A stretch of 25,082 bases of DNA, taken from assembly GCF_000003605.2 (NCBI RefSeq), contig NW_003107598.1, forward strand, positions 82,598 through 107,679, in the 5' to 3' direction. The notes beneath the pieces are model-generated. The model saw only the letters and a list, made by a program, of their open reading frames with translations. It searched no databases and was not told the DNA's origin. The translations under genes were made by a program, and so were the position numbers. Position 1 is the first letter of the stretch, and every line of letters begins with the position of its first letter. Of the stretch, positions 1 to 11,567 are shown in pieces. The stretch is from Saccoglossus kowalevskii. Taxonomy: Eukaryota > Hemichordata > Enteropneusta > Harrimaniidae.

Positions 1-855
1 TCTAATTTGGTTACGGCTATAATTTTTACTGAATATATTATTTTTTATTTTGAAGCGGTCAGTATAATGTATTCGGACAATACACTTATTAAAAACTGTT
101 AAAAACGATTATGTATTTGAAATGAGGTTAAGTCGAAATGGCTTTCCATGAATATTATCAGAAAACAGGTACCAATCTTAACAAGAATGCCGATGTCTGC
201 CCTAGGATTCTGCTTTTCAATACATCACGTAAATTCAAACTAATAAAACAGCAATGTATTTCTTTTATAGAAAATGCGTCAGTGTCTACAGTCTGTCACC
301 CAAATACACATCAAATTCATAGTCATCAAGTGATTCATTGTTTTATTTGTATCCTCTGCATCAAGTGAGTCATTGTATTAATGCGTAATAATCTAATGAA
401 CTGGACCATTCAAATAACACAATAACGCCACGTACATAAATCGTAGTATATCATTTGAAAGTCATGTGGTATTTGTGTACGGGTATATCATTCGGTATAA
501 CGACTCAGTGGTAAAATAATAGTTTTGAAAAATCGAGAAATTCAGATGAATTTGCAGTCGGTAATTATAATTCAAAGATAGTGGCCGTGCGCATCGCGAA
601 CGAACATCAAACGAGTGTTGACGTTATGCTGACGGTGTTGAACGTAATATCAAGCTTTGTATGGGTTAATTACTATGTGTGATTACAAGCGCTTTATTAT
701 GATGCATCTATTTTCACTGCATGGAAAGTACACTCAACAACAAATGATATCAAATCGTAGCTTGTGGGTGTATCATTCTTTGTATATTAAAGATCACTGG
801 AGGAAATATACGTACAACTGAATAAACGTATTTTACCCGAACCGGGTTCTCTCAG
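1..855. other. AT-rich non-coding stretch, no gene recognised
   Basis: I see no recognisable gene or mobile element here. One short reading frame (138-368, plus) begins with ATG in a fair context (purine at -3, G at +4) and runs into a CAA|GTGAGT donor-like site near 362, but its composition is not protein-like and its 3' part overlaps a short duplication: the 17-mer at 324-340 recurs at 359-375 with one mismatch. I treat the frame as chance. Confidence 0.5.
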
Positions 856-921
856 CAAGGAATGATATTCCAATTTCGATTTCCTGTATCGCCAGTGTTG
901 ATATTTACCAGTAGCTTTCCG
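856..921 (+). CDS. possible 66-nt internal exon, unknown gene
   Basis: A pyrimidine-containing acceptor (GGTTCTCTCAG, ending at 855) and a consensus-like donor (CCG|GTGAGT, GT at 922-923) bracket a 66-nt segment. Only one of the three frames is open throughout; it gives 22 codons starting QGMIFQF and ending FTSSFP, while the other two frames contain stops. The segment is richer in G+C than its flanks. No domain can be recognised from so short a piece, no neighbouring exon was identified, and chance matches to splice consensus are expected in 25 kb. It could be a coding exon, a non-coding exon or a coincidence. Confidence 0.18.
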
Positions 922-1810
922 GTGAGTCGTACAATTCTGCTTGAGACTAGGTATTCGGACAGTTCACAAATTTATGGTTTTCAATGGCGTTATTATGATG
1001 AAGCCACGAGAATAGAATCGGGTCCTTAAGATGTGTAGTACATGTGTTTGTATATTTGAACATTTTTATTGTTCTGTTAGACGTCATTATTGCCGTGTGT
1101 TTCACTTTCTGGGTAACAATAGCCCAGTATTTCTAAGTTTACCCGCGACGGTTAAACGTGTACAATCCTAGCGTCAATCATCTGTACGATGTGAACGTCG
1201 ACTTACAGTAATGAAAATTGCTTTCCGGAAGTCCTAATAATCATATTTTAAAGCTATTTTTTCTCCACGTCGTCAATTTCTAGAAATTATTTTCAAATAC
1301 AGTAGCCAACCTTGGTCATAGAACACCTCCAGCTGTTTTATTTTTATTATATAATTCAATATTTGGATTTGAATATTGATGGACACGAAGAGAATATATC
1401 TGGTAGAAGTTCGTGCAATGGATTCATTTTATAAAGTACTGCCGGAACAGTTATGATAAAAGACGAAACACGTTCTTATATATACTTTATATAGCTGTAT
1501 TACGGAGAGTGTCGTGTTGTTACCATATGTCCTTAATACAAATACAGTGTTTTATGTTCCATTGTGGTTATCAGCTTAAATAAACTTGCTGATGATTCTA
1601 GAAGGTGCGTTTAAACAGTCGCATATGAAAGAATAACTCAATTTTCAGCATTACTGCTCTTCGATTCAACCTTGTAAATGAATTGACAATGCAAGCCAGG
1701 GCTTCAATAAGCACATCGTCAACATAATCGTTTAAAACTGCGTGGTAATTGATACGAATAATTGAATCTCAAGTTCTGTTGTATGAAACATGTGTTTGTG
1801 TGCATGATTT
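922..1810. other. AT-rich non-coding stretch, nothing recognised
   Basis: No open frame of note, no repeat and no inverted ends were seen. If the exon at 856-921 is real, this would be intron sequence. Confidence 0.5.
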
Positions 1811-1856
1811 CCGTTGTGTTGGATTTTATTAAATTTCCAGTTGATAAACACAACGG
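1811..1856. repeat. perfect 10-bp inverted repeat (hairpin)
   Basis: CCGTTGTGTT at 1811-1820 is the exact reverse complement of AACACAACGG at 1847-1856, separated by 26 nt. Inside the loop GGATTT and AAATTTCC can pair with a bulge, which would extend the structure. A mixed-composition 10-bp arm pair is less likely by chance than the AT-only hairpins common in this DNA. Function is unknown; it may be a transcript structure or the remnant of an inverted-repeat element. Confidence 0.45.
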
Positions 1857-4059
1857 CCTCATTGAATCAGTTCAGTCGTGAAAGACTATTAAAAATAGGA
1901 GATGAGGATGACAGTTTATCTCATCGTATCTGGCTTGACACGTGGCATTCATATATTTTAAAACAATTATTATTTTGAAAGCATTCATATAGATTAAATC
2001 CATCATGCAATGTGTGGTTTATTACATTATCAAAGTTTTTGATTTCAATATTTCCAATTTTTTGTATAAGCATCATCGGGTGTAGTTAATGGAATAGTCG
2101 GGTAATTACTCATTACCGTGAAAGCTGAGTTTTTTCCCCAGACCCTTATAACGTGATGAGGTGGTTAGATAGCCTTTGTCAGTAATGTGTTATCATGGCC
2201 CATGACCTCTCGGCAATGCACGCACAAATGACAGTACGGTGACAGTATTGCTTAGCGCAATACGTTTCAAATGTGGTTGGTGTATATAATTGATATGTCA
2301 TATACTCGTCAGATGAAGCAATAGAACTCGCTAATACGCATGCGCACTGAGTGTTATTGTAGGTCCCTTAGGTTGCCTCGTCCTATTTGAAACGCCAAAT
2401 GAATCATATTTGGTCTTCGAACTAACGCAAAAGACACGGTTGAAATTAGTTATATTTGAGCCATTTAACATTTAACATTGGTAACATTGAGCCATTAACT
2501 ATGGTAACATAATCTTGCCATATCGTAAAATGTTATTCGGTTATATATAGTAAAAAATCAGTTGTAATAAGATATATGCGTTTGGTTGTCTTGAATTATT
2601 TACCAATTCTTATAAATATAATTTAATTTTTGTAAAATATGTTTTTCTCTGAATGTATATTTTGGGCCGGGTAAAGATAACAAAACCTTCATTGCATGTG
2701 TATTAGTGAAAATAACGTGACACCAAAAACCATGCTACTTTTACGGCCTTATTTATTTGGTTAAATGTCCACTACGGAACGATCTTAAATTGCGACGTTC
2801 ACTGAGTTTGAAATGTTGGCGAACTAAATCAGCCCAACTAGATCGAGGGTATACGCGATTTATACGACTGTTGGTTGGCACCTGTGTATACTTGGCAGTC
2901 ACACACAGTATATTAATATAGCATCCCGAAACTGTATACTAGTAAGTGATATCACGCAAAAATAAAAACGAACATTCCATGTAAATAAACAATGTATTTT
3001 ACACGCGTTGTATACGTCGCTATGAGTCCCATATCGAACAGGACGCGGCACGACTGCCGCTCTTTAACTGAACATCACGTAACGAGTGAAATCCCAGCGT
3101 TACATTCGATTATGATATGATGTATATGATTTACTATACTTTCAAATTACTTCTGCGACAGATGTGTAGCGAGTCAATCACACGGTTCATTACATTTCGT
3201 TTTTCACAATGCTATTAGAGATTAACCCTAAAGTGGCTAATCCTAATCGATCAAATGAAAAGATTACAAATAAGTTCCAAGAAGAGCTTTCCATGACTGT
3301 TATAATGAAATAGACAACCCATCAAAGAATGTCACAAAAAGTTCATACTGCTTATTAAGCAACATTCTACAGTGCAAATAACGTCTTTATTTATGTTACC
3401 GATTTGAGGAGTGGGACGTGGCTCTGTATGAGCTTTTTTTCTTTTTGTTTCCTGAATAAAACAGAATAACTACAGCATTACTCTTTCTAGCAATTATATT
3501 ACATTAGATCCGTTGTCATAGTAACGGTGGGACGTTTAGCACAACAGAATAGCTAGAGCGAAACAATATTTCTTATTACCACACGTAGTAAAAGGGAAAT
3601 AACTTTGAATAATTCCGATGTTATTCAAATCCCTTGGACATTCACGATTTTCCCTTCGATTTTTCGCTTGAATAAACTACATACTTTTACAATTTTAACA
3701 AGTTCACGATAAGTTCAATCTGTCTGTTATCTTGATGTCGCGCCGTTTGACATCGGTTACACGCTGTAGTCGTTAATCAATCAATTAATCAATATTTCTT
3801 TTTTCATTTCCGATAAACACGGGAATTACTATTAGACAAAGTTAAATTCACAATAAAATCAAGAGGGGTTCAAAATGTGTCTTCAGTATTACTCGTCGTT
3901 GTGCCAATTCTTCATTTGACATAGCTTACATTTCTAATAAATTCTTTCCCTAAATTAATTTGCGACACAGCGAAGATTAAATACTTTTGACAAGTTCCAA
4001 GGTTATCATTTACTGCATAGTAACCACTGACTTCTCTTTATATCAGAGCAATTGAAAAC
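1857..4059. other. AT-rich non-coding stretch with a short local duplication
   Basis: No gene or mobile element recognised. At about 2458-2510 the motif GAGCCATT..AAC..TGGTAACAT occurs twice about 31 nt apart, a small diverged tandem duplication. The block around 2100-2400 is slightly richer in G+C but has no convincing open frame or splice pair. Confidence 0.45.
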
Positions 4060-4231
4060 TACGTCATAACAAAACGGCAGTACGAGGCAACAATTATTAT
4101 GACGTCATATTGGTTTAATAGACTGGAACGGAACGCGTGCATTGTGGGTATTATCTTGTACTCTGTATGATGAAACACCTTATCCATCGTTTTCGTGCGA
4201 ACATGTCTTCGTCGGTTTTAATCTGACGTCA
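4060..4231. promoter_or_regulatory. cluster of CRE-like sites
   Basis: Within about 170 bp there are two perfect CRE octamers TGACGTCA (4100-4107 and 4224-4231) and one half-type site TACGTCAT (4060-4067). CREB/ATF bZIP proteins bind this octamer in animals. The spacing suggests a possible enhancer or promoter-proximal region, but no transcription start or first exon could be placed beside it, so the regulatory role is inference. Confidence 0.25.
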
Positions 4232-7200
4232 TCGCCAAATGATTGAAGATTGTCACGTTTCATAGCAATTTAGTTAAGTAGGTTGTGGACACACTAAACC
4301 GCATTAAACATTATTATAAGGATCGCCAGGAAGATTTCACCATAAATTATACACTACCAGTGAGTTACATTTTAACACCGTGAATACGGCTCCTTCCCGT
4401 TGGTGCTCATAATCTCATGTAGAATTTGAACTTTGAACTTAGGATCATATGCATTTGAAGACAAATATTAAAATAACAATAACCGGTTCCATGTTTTTGC
4501 GATACAGTTGACACTGTGGAAGTTGAATTTTGGTGTGAGTGTGATTAAGTAGTAACCGAAATATATGAAATGATTTATTATCCCTGTATTCGTATATAGA
4601 TTATAATCACCGAACATGATATTAATTTCCAACCACCGTTTATCCAACTTTTCTATGGACTACAAATTATATTGCGTACACAAATGTGATATTGTACATA
4701 CTGGACCTACCTAATACACAATTACTGCGACTGGTGTGGGTTATGTTTTCTGAAACTGCGCTTCTCGAAAACAAGATTATGCGTCTGTTTCCCGTACATG
4801 CTCAGCATCGTGGGTAATAATAGGAATTACACTAGTAATGAAACAAGACATAAAGGATGGAATATAAAAATATTAGAATACGTTGAAGTAGAAATAATTG
4901 TATATTGTCACTAATAGAAATTGCAATTGAGGTCAGGACATTTTTCTGTGACTATCAGATTTAATACGAAATACGAAAGATATAATTATTTCAGATCTAA
5001 CAGTTTGTCATATTATATTATTTGTTTTTTTATATTACCTACTAACACTGAAATTATCTTTTCCTTTCAGATGACAAAATAGTAGCAGCTAGGCGAGCTT
5101 TTTTTATGATTCACGGGCCTTCTCGAATACCGACAGAAACTATGGCTATTACCACTGGATAGAATTTGTACTTCGAGTAATTGCAAACGTATAACATATT
5201 TAAAAATCGAAATTGTGTAATATTTGCTATCAATCTTATGGTGTACATAATATGACATAAAACACACTCTGTAACAACTGTGTTGAACTGATGAATATAG
5301 CACAAATGTGTTATTAACAAATACAAACGTAATCAAATAACACTCACCAATGTGTCATAAACGACTAATACTGCTTACTTCAGAACGGTTTCTGGATTAC
5401 AGAGGTTATCGACAACTCATTGCTACTTGTGTTTTTGATAAATATTCTTAAAATAGTTGCATTTCGTGCATTCATGCCGGAGGGTTTGGAATTGATAAGC
5501 AATGAATAAACAATGCAGCGTTGAGAGCAATATTCTCATGCTGTTTTTTAAATACCAACCAGCGTGTGGTCATATACACATGTATTGAATTAAATGATCA
5601 TACTGCGAGTGTTTTCAAGGCACAGTACACACAGTGAATGTGTATATACAATACTGTTACTAAATCATACATGTGGTAATTGAAAACAAATTGAATCGAG
5701 CTTAGATGCCATCCTTGGTGTATATTACTGTATGTAACTGTAAAATGTTAATGACCTTTATTAACGTGATGTCTTATGTATGTTGAATAGTAATTGTGGC
5801 AATCGGTAAAGCGATCATATACCATACAAAGAAGCGTAACTTGGTAGCCCCTTTTGTTATCTCGATGTCGCGTGTAATCACGCGTCATAGAGTGGGCATG
5901 TTTAAGAAGGCTAAAGGTATCACAAGAGTTCGCTGGTTCTGTTCAGGAGAAAACAAACATGGACATACGATGAATTCCTTTAATATTCCAATACCAAAAG
6001 TCTATTGATGTGTGATGACATCACGAGTATGCCTCATTGGTACACAACACTGTTTGAACATAATATTGACATTTATTGCGACAGTGTTATTGGTAACTGA
6101 ACGTCAAGAACTGCATCATTTGTCTTTGAGTTCAACGACATTGTACTTCACCGGAGTTGTCGCAATGCTCATATATTAATGAGCAATGGACCTTCGAATA
6201 TACAAAGTTGGTAGCGTAGTTGACATTATCATTTGGGAATAGTGTCATGGCGTCGATTATTACATTATAGTAATGACTTATAAAGCTATAATAATGATGG
6301 GTTCCTTACATTTTGGTAACATCCAAGTCCCTGCATGTTACCTCACAACAAAGCACAGTAAGGATTCCTCTAATTCAATTATCTAAAGATGAGAAGTAGA
6401 CAAAATGCTCCGCTAACAACTTATGCTCAGCAGGACGGATTCTAAATTACTTCTTTGACGGCAAAATTGTTTTTTTATTATTGAAGATTGATGCTCATGC
6501 TGTTATGTACGTGATCAAATGGTAGCATTGCGAGCATTTAGTATCAGTGTTCTTTCCTTCGAGGTCGTGATGCGAGAAAAAAATGTAATACATGTATCTA
6601 TGTCTTGTCATCATTTTCTTAGTTATTCATTGGGTTGAAACGGTTATTTAAACAAGATTATGTATTCGGGTATTATTTTATCATGGATGATGTTGTTTTA
6701 AGAAGACTAAAGAACTTCTACTTCATCTGCTTAATACGGTGACCTGCATTTGCTCAATTTGCAATTTGCAAGGACCAACTTTCTACCAGACTGCATGACA
6801 AAATATATGATTTTAATAAACCCACTCTCCTATTCTATGGGATATATGTTTCCAAGCTCATTCATTAAGTCAAGGTCCATAGTACATATGCAGATATAAT
6901 AAGCTTGTGGTTCAATGTCTGTTGTAAGCACCAGCTTTCATACAGAAACAGTGATTACGACTCCAAATGATATATCATGGGTGCCACTTCTTGAGTAGAA
7001 TGTGATCACTCTTTTCGAAACACCTGACAACACTTCCTGTATACCATGTAGTCCATTTATCTTTCTCTTACTGGTTTTACTATGTAGTGTATTTGTTTTG
7101 TTTTATTCTTATGAATTGTCAATTTATTTCTGTCGTTTGTTCTGTATACTTGGGCTTGTAAAAGCCTCATACGACTTTTGTATACCTACGATTGGATATG

Positions 7201-7770
7201 GTATTTTTATATAACTGCACTCTTTGTTCTATATATAAATTTAGCTGGCACTTAAAGTATGCAGTAAATAGCTATGTATATCTTCCCAGTATCATAGTTG
7301 TACATATGCATTTCCCAGATTCATGTCAATCAAGCATATTAATAACACAATTGCGCAATGATGATATGATGTCAGTAATTTTAATACAATTTAAATATGT
7401 TACCAGCCTGTGACACACGAAAGTGATACCTAAACATGTATCTGGCCTACGTCAAAGTCATTCTCTTATGTTTTTTGGAAAGGTTACCAAGCATTGCGTA
7501 ACTGTATTTTATCACCCGTACAGCATTTTCACCAATAGACTACCGGGTCAAGATGCGTAGATAGCAAGTTGTTAAAAGGATTTATTTGTATTGTAAAACA
7601 GCTGTTCTGAATTTATTGTTGTTCATAGATGATAAGAATAGGTTGTCACATAATTGGTACATACATTGATGTGTGGTTGTAATGTTGAACAGGATCGTAT
7701 GTATTGGGTTATTTCAAGGCGTATGTGATAACGTTAGGTTTGAATTGTTTGGGTTCTAGTTTTTTTAGTA
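4232..7770. other. long AT-rich non-coding stretch, no gene recognised
   Basis: Short frames occur (for example 5067-5336 minus, 7002-7214 and 7192-7413 plus) but they are rich in I, F, Y, S and C codons as expected from AT-rich random sequence, and none carries a motif. The frame at 5796-6008 (plus) is basic and a little more G+C rich, but lacks an ATG at its start. A donor-like TTG|GTGAGT is readable on the minus strand near 5350 without an open exon before it. I see no repeats or inverted ends. Confidence 0.5.
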
Positions 7771-7833
7771 CCGTACATTCTATTATTTTTCATTTATCTT
7801 TTTATATTTATTTTTTTGTTTTTTTTTATGTTT
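7771..7833. repeat. T-rich low-complexity tract
   Basis: An almost pure T/A tract with several T runs lies about 240 bp upstream of the minisatellite. Read on the minus strand it would be an A-rich tail, but no retroelement body is visible beside it, so it is annotated only as low complexity. Confidence 0.5.
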
Positions 7834-8070
7834 CTGAACGCTAAAACGAGATATTTGGTAGACTCAAATAGTTTTAGGGACATGCGAAAAAATCGAAATA
7901 TTTTTTCTTTCGCCCACTACGATTATTGTTGTCAACTATCGCTTTAAAATTATGTCATTTATCTCGTCGCCGGGCTTATTTTCTGTTGTGAAACCACTGT
8001 TATTTATACTACAGTATAATGTATCATTATATTTTCATATTTGGATGACGCATTTGAATTCGTCGCCGGC

Positions 8071-8516
8071 ATGCGTGGGTCGTCATGGTTCGTCGTCACT
8101 GTGGGTGGGTCGTCATGGTTCGTCGTCACTTTGGGCGGGTCGTCATGGTTCGTCGTCACTGTGGGTGGGTCGTCATGGTTCGTCGTCACTGTGGGTGAGG
8201 TCGTCATGGTTCGTCGTCACTGTGGGTGGGTCGTCATGGTTCGTCATCGGCGTGGGTCAGTCGTCATGGTTCGTCATCGGCGTGGATCGGTCGTCATGGT
8301 TCGTCGTCAGCGTGGGTCGGTCGTCATGGTTCGTCGTCGCCGTGGGTCGGTCGTCGTGGTTCGTCGACGGCGTGGGTCTGTCGTCATGGTTCGTCATCGG
8401 CGTGGATCGGTCGTCATGGTTCGTCGTCAGCGTGGGTCGGTCGTCATGGTTCGTCGTCGGCGTGGGTCGGTCGTCGTGGTTCGTCATCGGCGTGGGTCCG
8501 TCGTTATCGTCGTTGA
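8071..8516. repeat. CpG-rich minisatellite, 30-bp unit, 14 full copies plus a partial
   Basis: Fourteen head-to-tail units share the core GGTCGTCATGGTTCGTC. All are 30 bp except the unit at 8191-8221, which is 31 bp. A partial unit follows at 8492-8516. The first five units end in CACT; later units end in CGGC, CAGC or CGCC, so two subfamilies abut near 8222. Four later units form a 120-bp higher-order repeat: 8252-8371 and 8372-8491 are nearly identical, including a marker unit with GTGGATCGG second and one with TCGTCGTGG fourth in each block. Each unit carries about four to five CpGs in an otherwise CpG-poor, AT-rich setting. Several frames on both strands stay open across the array because 30 is divisible by three and the unit has no stops; the 31-bp unit shifts the plus-strand frame in mid-array, which argues against coding. 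Confidence 0.95.
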
Positions 8517-10276
8517 CTACCCTCGTTATATCATGTAGGTTCATCTCGAGGCGTATTGTACTGTATTCAGAACTTGTTTGTTGAGTCTCCTAGGATAAAA
8601 TCCCTGACCGAGCCCAAACACAGTCTTACAACAGTATTACATATAACTCAATTTAGTGAATCATTTATTGCTGAAGGCATTTCTTATCCATGCATATGTT
8701 GTATCGACAGCAAACTCATTAGCTACAATCAATGGTGACATGCATGTCAAGTGATGAAAGTACATCGACTTAGGAATAACGAACGCCGTTGGCGACTTCG
8801 AATGACATCTACAAATTGGGATAGGAATAGCCACTACCCGATGTAAAACAACTGTTTTATGCACAGCAGTTGACTACGCGCATAAGTAACTACATTGGGT
8901 CGATGTACATTGAAATTATGATGCAAATTTTCACATTTTGTTGTGATACATTGACGTTTGTTTTGTGAATAATTATACAAAGTTGTATTCAATATATGTC
9001 GTATTGTATCCACCATACTTCTCAGTATAATATAAAATATTAATTCACGATTGAATGGAATTATGAGTGGTCACTTCACCATTGACCAACACCTTATGTG
9101 CATCTTACATGATAACACATCATGATGTCAGGACCTTATACTATTCATATCCGTCATGAGATGAGGTATTCTACAAATGTTGATAGTTTCTGGAGGAGTA
9201 TCTTTTAGATTCACTGTAATTATACATCCGTATAGCCAACAAAATATGCTGCTTATCAATATGCTTTTTTGTGAAATTATATATAGTGGAATTTTCAACA
9301 TTGTTTTCGTATTTGTAAAAAAAATCACAAGTCTAAATACACAAAACAAACAATAGTCTATTTTACACTAAAATACATAATCACATGAGTGAAATTGACG
9401 TCATGAACTTAACTTAACTGCATAAATGCATAACTTAACTCAGTTTCCAATCAAAAACATCTAATATATAGATCACATGACATACACACGGGAAGTTATG
9501 CCAGACATTTCGAAAAAAAGTGATCACTATAAGTTACAATATAGCCAATAAATTATTCCAAAGAAATCTATCTCACAACATGCATGTGTACAAAAGTACA
9601 TAAAGTTCAATACACTATGTACAACGCGCATGCTACCCAGTAACTCTACGACATTATTCATTTATATGCAAGTAAAATAGATCCCAGCTAAAAGGGTTGT
9701 AGTTTATTGTGGAAACGTGCGTTGATGGGGAATACAGATGATGAATTAATCGTACATTAAAACTGAACAGACAATTCGAATGATAACACACAAAAGACGT
9801 TACCAATCAGTCTGAATGCCAGGAGAGATGATGACACAATTCCGTGCGAATTGCCGACAAAAACAGACATAATGGCTCATTTTGGTTAAATGATATTGCA
9901 ATGATGTAATTTTTATGGCGGTTCTATTGGGATTATACATTCTTTATAACATTTGTAAAAGTAGATTTAGAATTTGATAACGAGTTGAGCATTTTCTTTA
10001 GTTCAATTTACGATGTGCGCATGACAGAATAATTATGTAATACACGTCTAGTGGATTATTCACTCTGGTGCAATACGAACAACTGTGGCCATATTACATG
10101 TGATTATTGAAGGAATACGAAGATTCTTACAACAAATGAGAAAAAAGTTAAGAAAGTATTTAATATCATCAGTACATCAATGCAAAAAGGATGATTTTAA
10201 TGGTAGGAATAATTGTTTCCATCACGTGACGTTACTGTGTAAATCAATGCAAAGATGTACGATTTCATCTGTTCAG
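8517..10276. other. AT-rich non-coding stretch, no gene recognised
   Basis: Only short AT-driven frames occur on both strands (for example 8834-9016 and 9128-9349 minus). A perfect CRE octamer TGACGTCA lies at 9396-9403. A small local duplication of AACTTAACT/TGCATAA occurs at about 9406-9442. Nothing else recognised. Confidence 0.5.
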
Positions 10277-10309
10277 ATTTCAGTTTCGTGAAAAACGCCT
10301 GTCCTCAAG
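10277..10309 (+). other. possible micro-exon with consensus donor
   Basis: The donor AAG|GTGAGT (GT at 10310-10311) is a full match to the animal 5' splice consensus. Two acceptor-like AGs lie just before it, CTGTTCAG ending at 10276 and ATTTCAG ending at 10283, giving exons of 33 or 26 nt. One frame is open across the 33-nt version and reads FQFREKRLSS plus two bases. No partner exon was found; this is a splice-site observation more than a gene call. Confidence 0.12.
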
Positions 10310-10311
10310 GT

Positions 10312-11434
10312 GAGTGCTAAAGTGAATAAATGTATTTACCAGTACGAGAATCAATAATTAAGACTACAAAGACAGAAAAAAGCGTGGAACCCAATAAACA
10401 CGCATGTCACCACATTATACTATGTAACTTACGTAAGTGGTTACTTTTGACATACCGCCTGGGGATGCACACCACAAATCGATGCGACACAAAATGGTCT
10501 ACTTAAAAGCGGCCCTAGGTCGATTAATCATGACCACTTTTCAGTAACTACACCACCAACTGGTTGCTCTGCCTCAAAATATCATGTATTCAAATTAAAC
10601 TCGATTATCGAGCACAGTGAATAATTGATAACGGACGCACATCAAGCCAAATATCCGTAATTATGGTAGTTACGTGATTGTGTTCATTTGGCAATTATTA
10701 TTTGTTAGGATATGGAATAGTAAACTTATCGTAGTTCAGTATTCCGCAACTAAACCTAAATAACTATTTAGTATAATAGTGACGATACCTGACTGTGTGC
10801 ATTGCCGATGGAAATCCCTCGAATTATTGTTCAGAAAATCCCTAAAATTACAGTTCAGTTATGCAGTAAATAAGACCAAAACTCGGTTAGTAAATGCTAT
10901 GTTAAATCTTAAACCTGTATCGGTACTGCGTGCATTCCAACACGACGCTCGCGTACGGCGTCAAATCACCTAGTTACACGTCACAACGCGTATTACTATC
11001 GGTCAATGGCTATCCCCTAAAATGGTTGCCTAATAAGCTAGCCGCCGCCCTCGCCGATGTACAGTTATAATGCGTTATATACTATATTGCAACATATTCT
11101 TATACCACATAGCCATATTAGCCAATCAGATTCGCGCATTCGCCTGTTAATATGATCAATATGATCTAAGCTTTTGCGCTGTAGTTGAAGTGATGAGCGA
11201 TCTAAAATCGACCACCTCTAATTTGGACGAACCACTTCTTACAGGACAACTACAGTATTATATTTCTGCTCGCCATGGTATCGCACAATTCTTGCGGTCA
11301 AGATCGAGTCGTACGTGTTTTATATTATGAGGTTATTTGCACAATTTCAGAATGTTGTGTATAACCATATTATTATACGCCTTTTGTAGACTAAAACGTC
11401 TTTGTACCGCCTACAGTCTGCTGTTTTATTTTTA
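10312..11434. other. non-coding stretch with a palindromic bZIP-type site
   Basis: The perfect 12-bp palindrome ACTTACGTAAGT is at 10427-10438 and contains TTACGTAA, the consensus of PAR-bZIP and NFIL3/C/EBP-like factors. A stop-to-stop open frame of 57 codons (10451-10624, plus) lies in a G+C-elevated patch but has no ATG and no clear acceptor. Around 11050-11150 is a GC-variable patch with GCCAATCAG and GCGCATTCG words; weak inverted ends were seen there but not enough to call an element. The last three bases (11432-11434) are the TTA duplication of the next element. Confidence 0.4.
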
Positions 11435-11459
11435 GGGATTGGTCAGTTACTTCGGCCTA

Positions 11460-11567
11460 GGGGGGGGGGATCGGTGGATCAGTAGGGGGGTAGCCTGTTT
11501 TTGATTGTGTGAATAGGGGGGGGTCACCCTGTTTTGATATCATGAATAGGGAGTCACCATATTTTCC
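11460..11567. repeat. subterminal repeats with G runs inside the TTA transposon
   Basis: Three imperfect copies share the pattern (A/G)ATAGGG..GTCACC.TGTTTTGAT: 11481-11510, 11511-11543 and 11544-11567. A 10-G run (11460-11469), a 6-G run (11485-11490) and an 8-G run (about 11516-11523) sit in this block, so the strand could form a G-quadruplex. In DNA transposons subterminal repeats are often transposase-binding sites; that role is inferred here. Confidence 0.6.

Noticed and set aside
138-368. 76-codon plus-strand frame with fair ATG context and donor-like end
   Set aside because: Composition matches random AT-rich translation, no motif is present, and the 3' part lies in a short duplication.
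5796-6008. 70-codon basic plus-strand frame
   Set aside because: It starts at GTG rather than ATG and has no recognisable motif or splice signals.
8071-8516. CRISPR-like regular repeats
   Set aside because: Units are directly contiguous with no unique spacers, and the surrounding DNA is eukaryotic in character.
7952-8584. Long plus-strand reading frame of up to 210 codons with 10-residue repeats, plus overlapping frames on both strands
   Set aside because: They result from a stop-free 30-bp minisatellite unit. A 31-bp unit at 8191-8221 shifts the frame in mid-array, and several frames on both strands are open at once.
10451-10624. 57-codon plus-strand open frame in a G+C-elevated patch
   Set aside because: No ATG and no acceptor at its start; this length is expected by chance at this composition.
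11050-11160. Small inverted-repeat element around GCGTTATATA and GCGCATTCG
   Set aside because: Arms match over only a few bases and no target duplication is visible.
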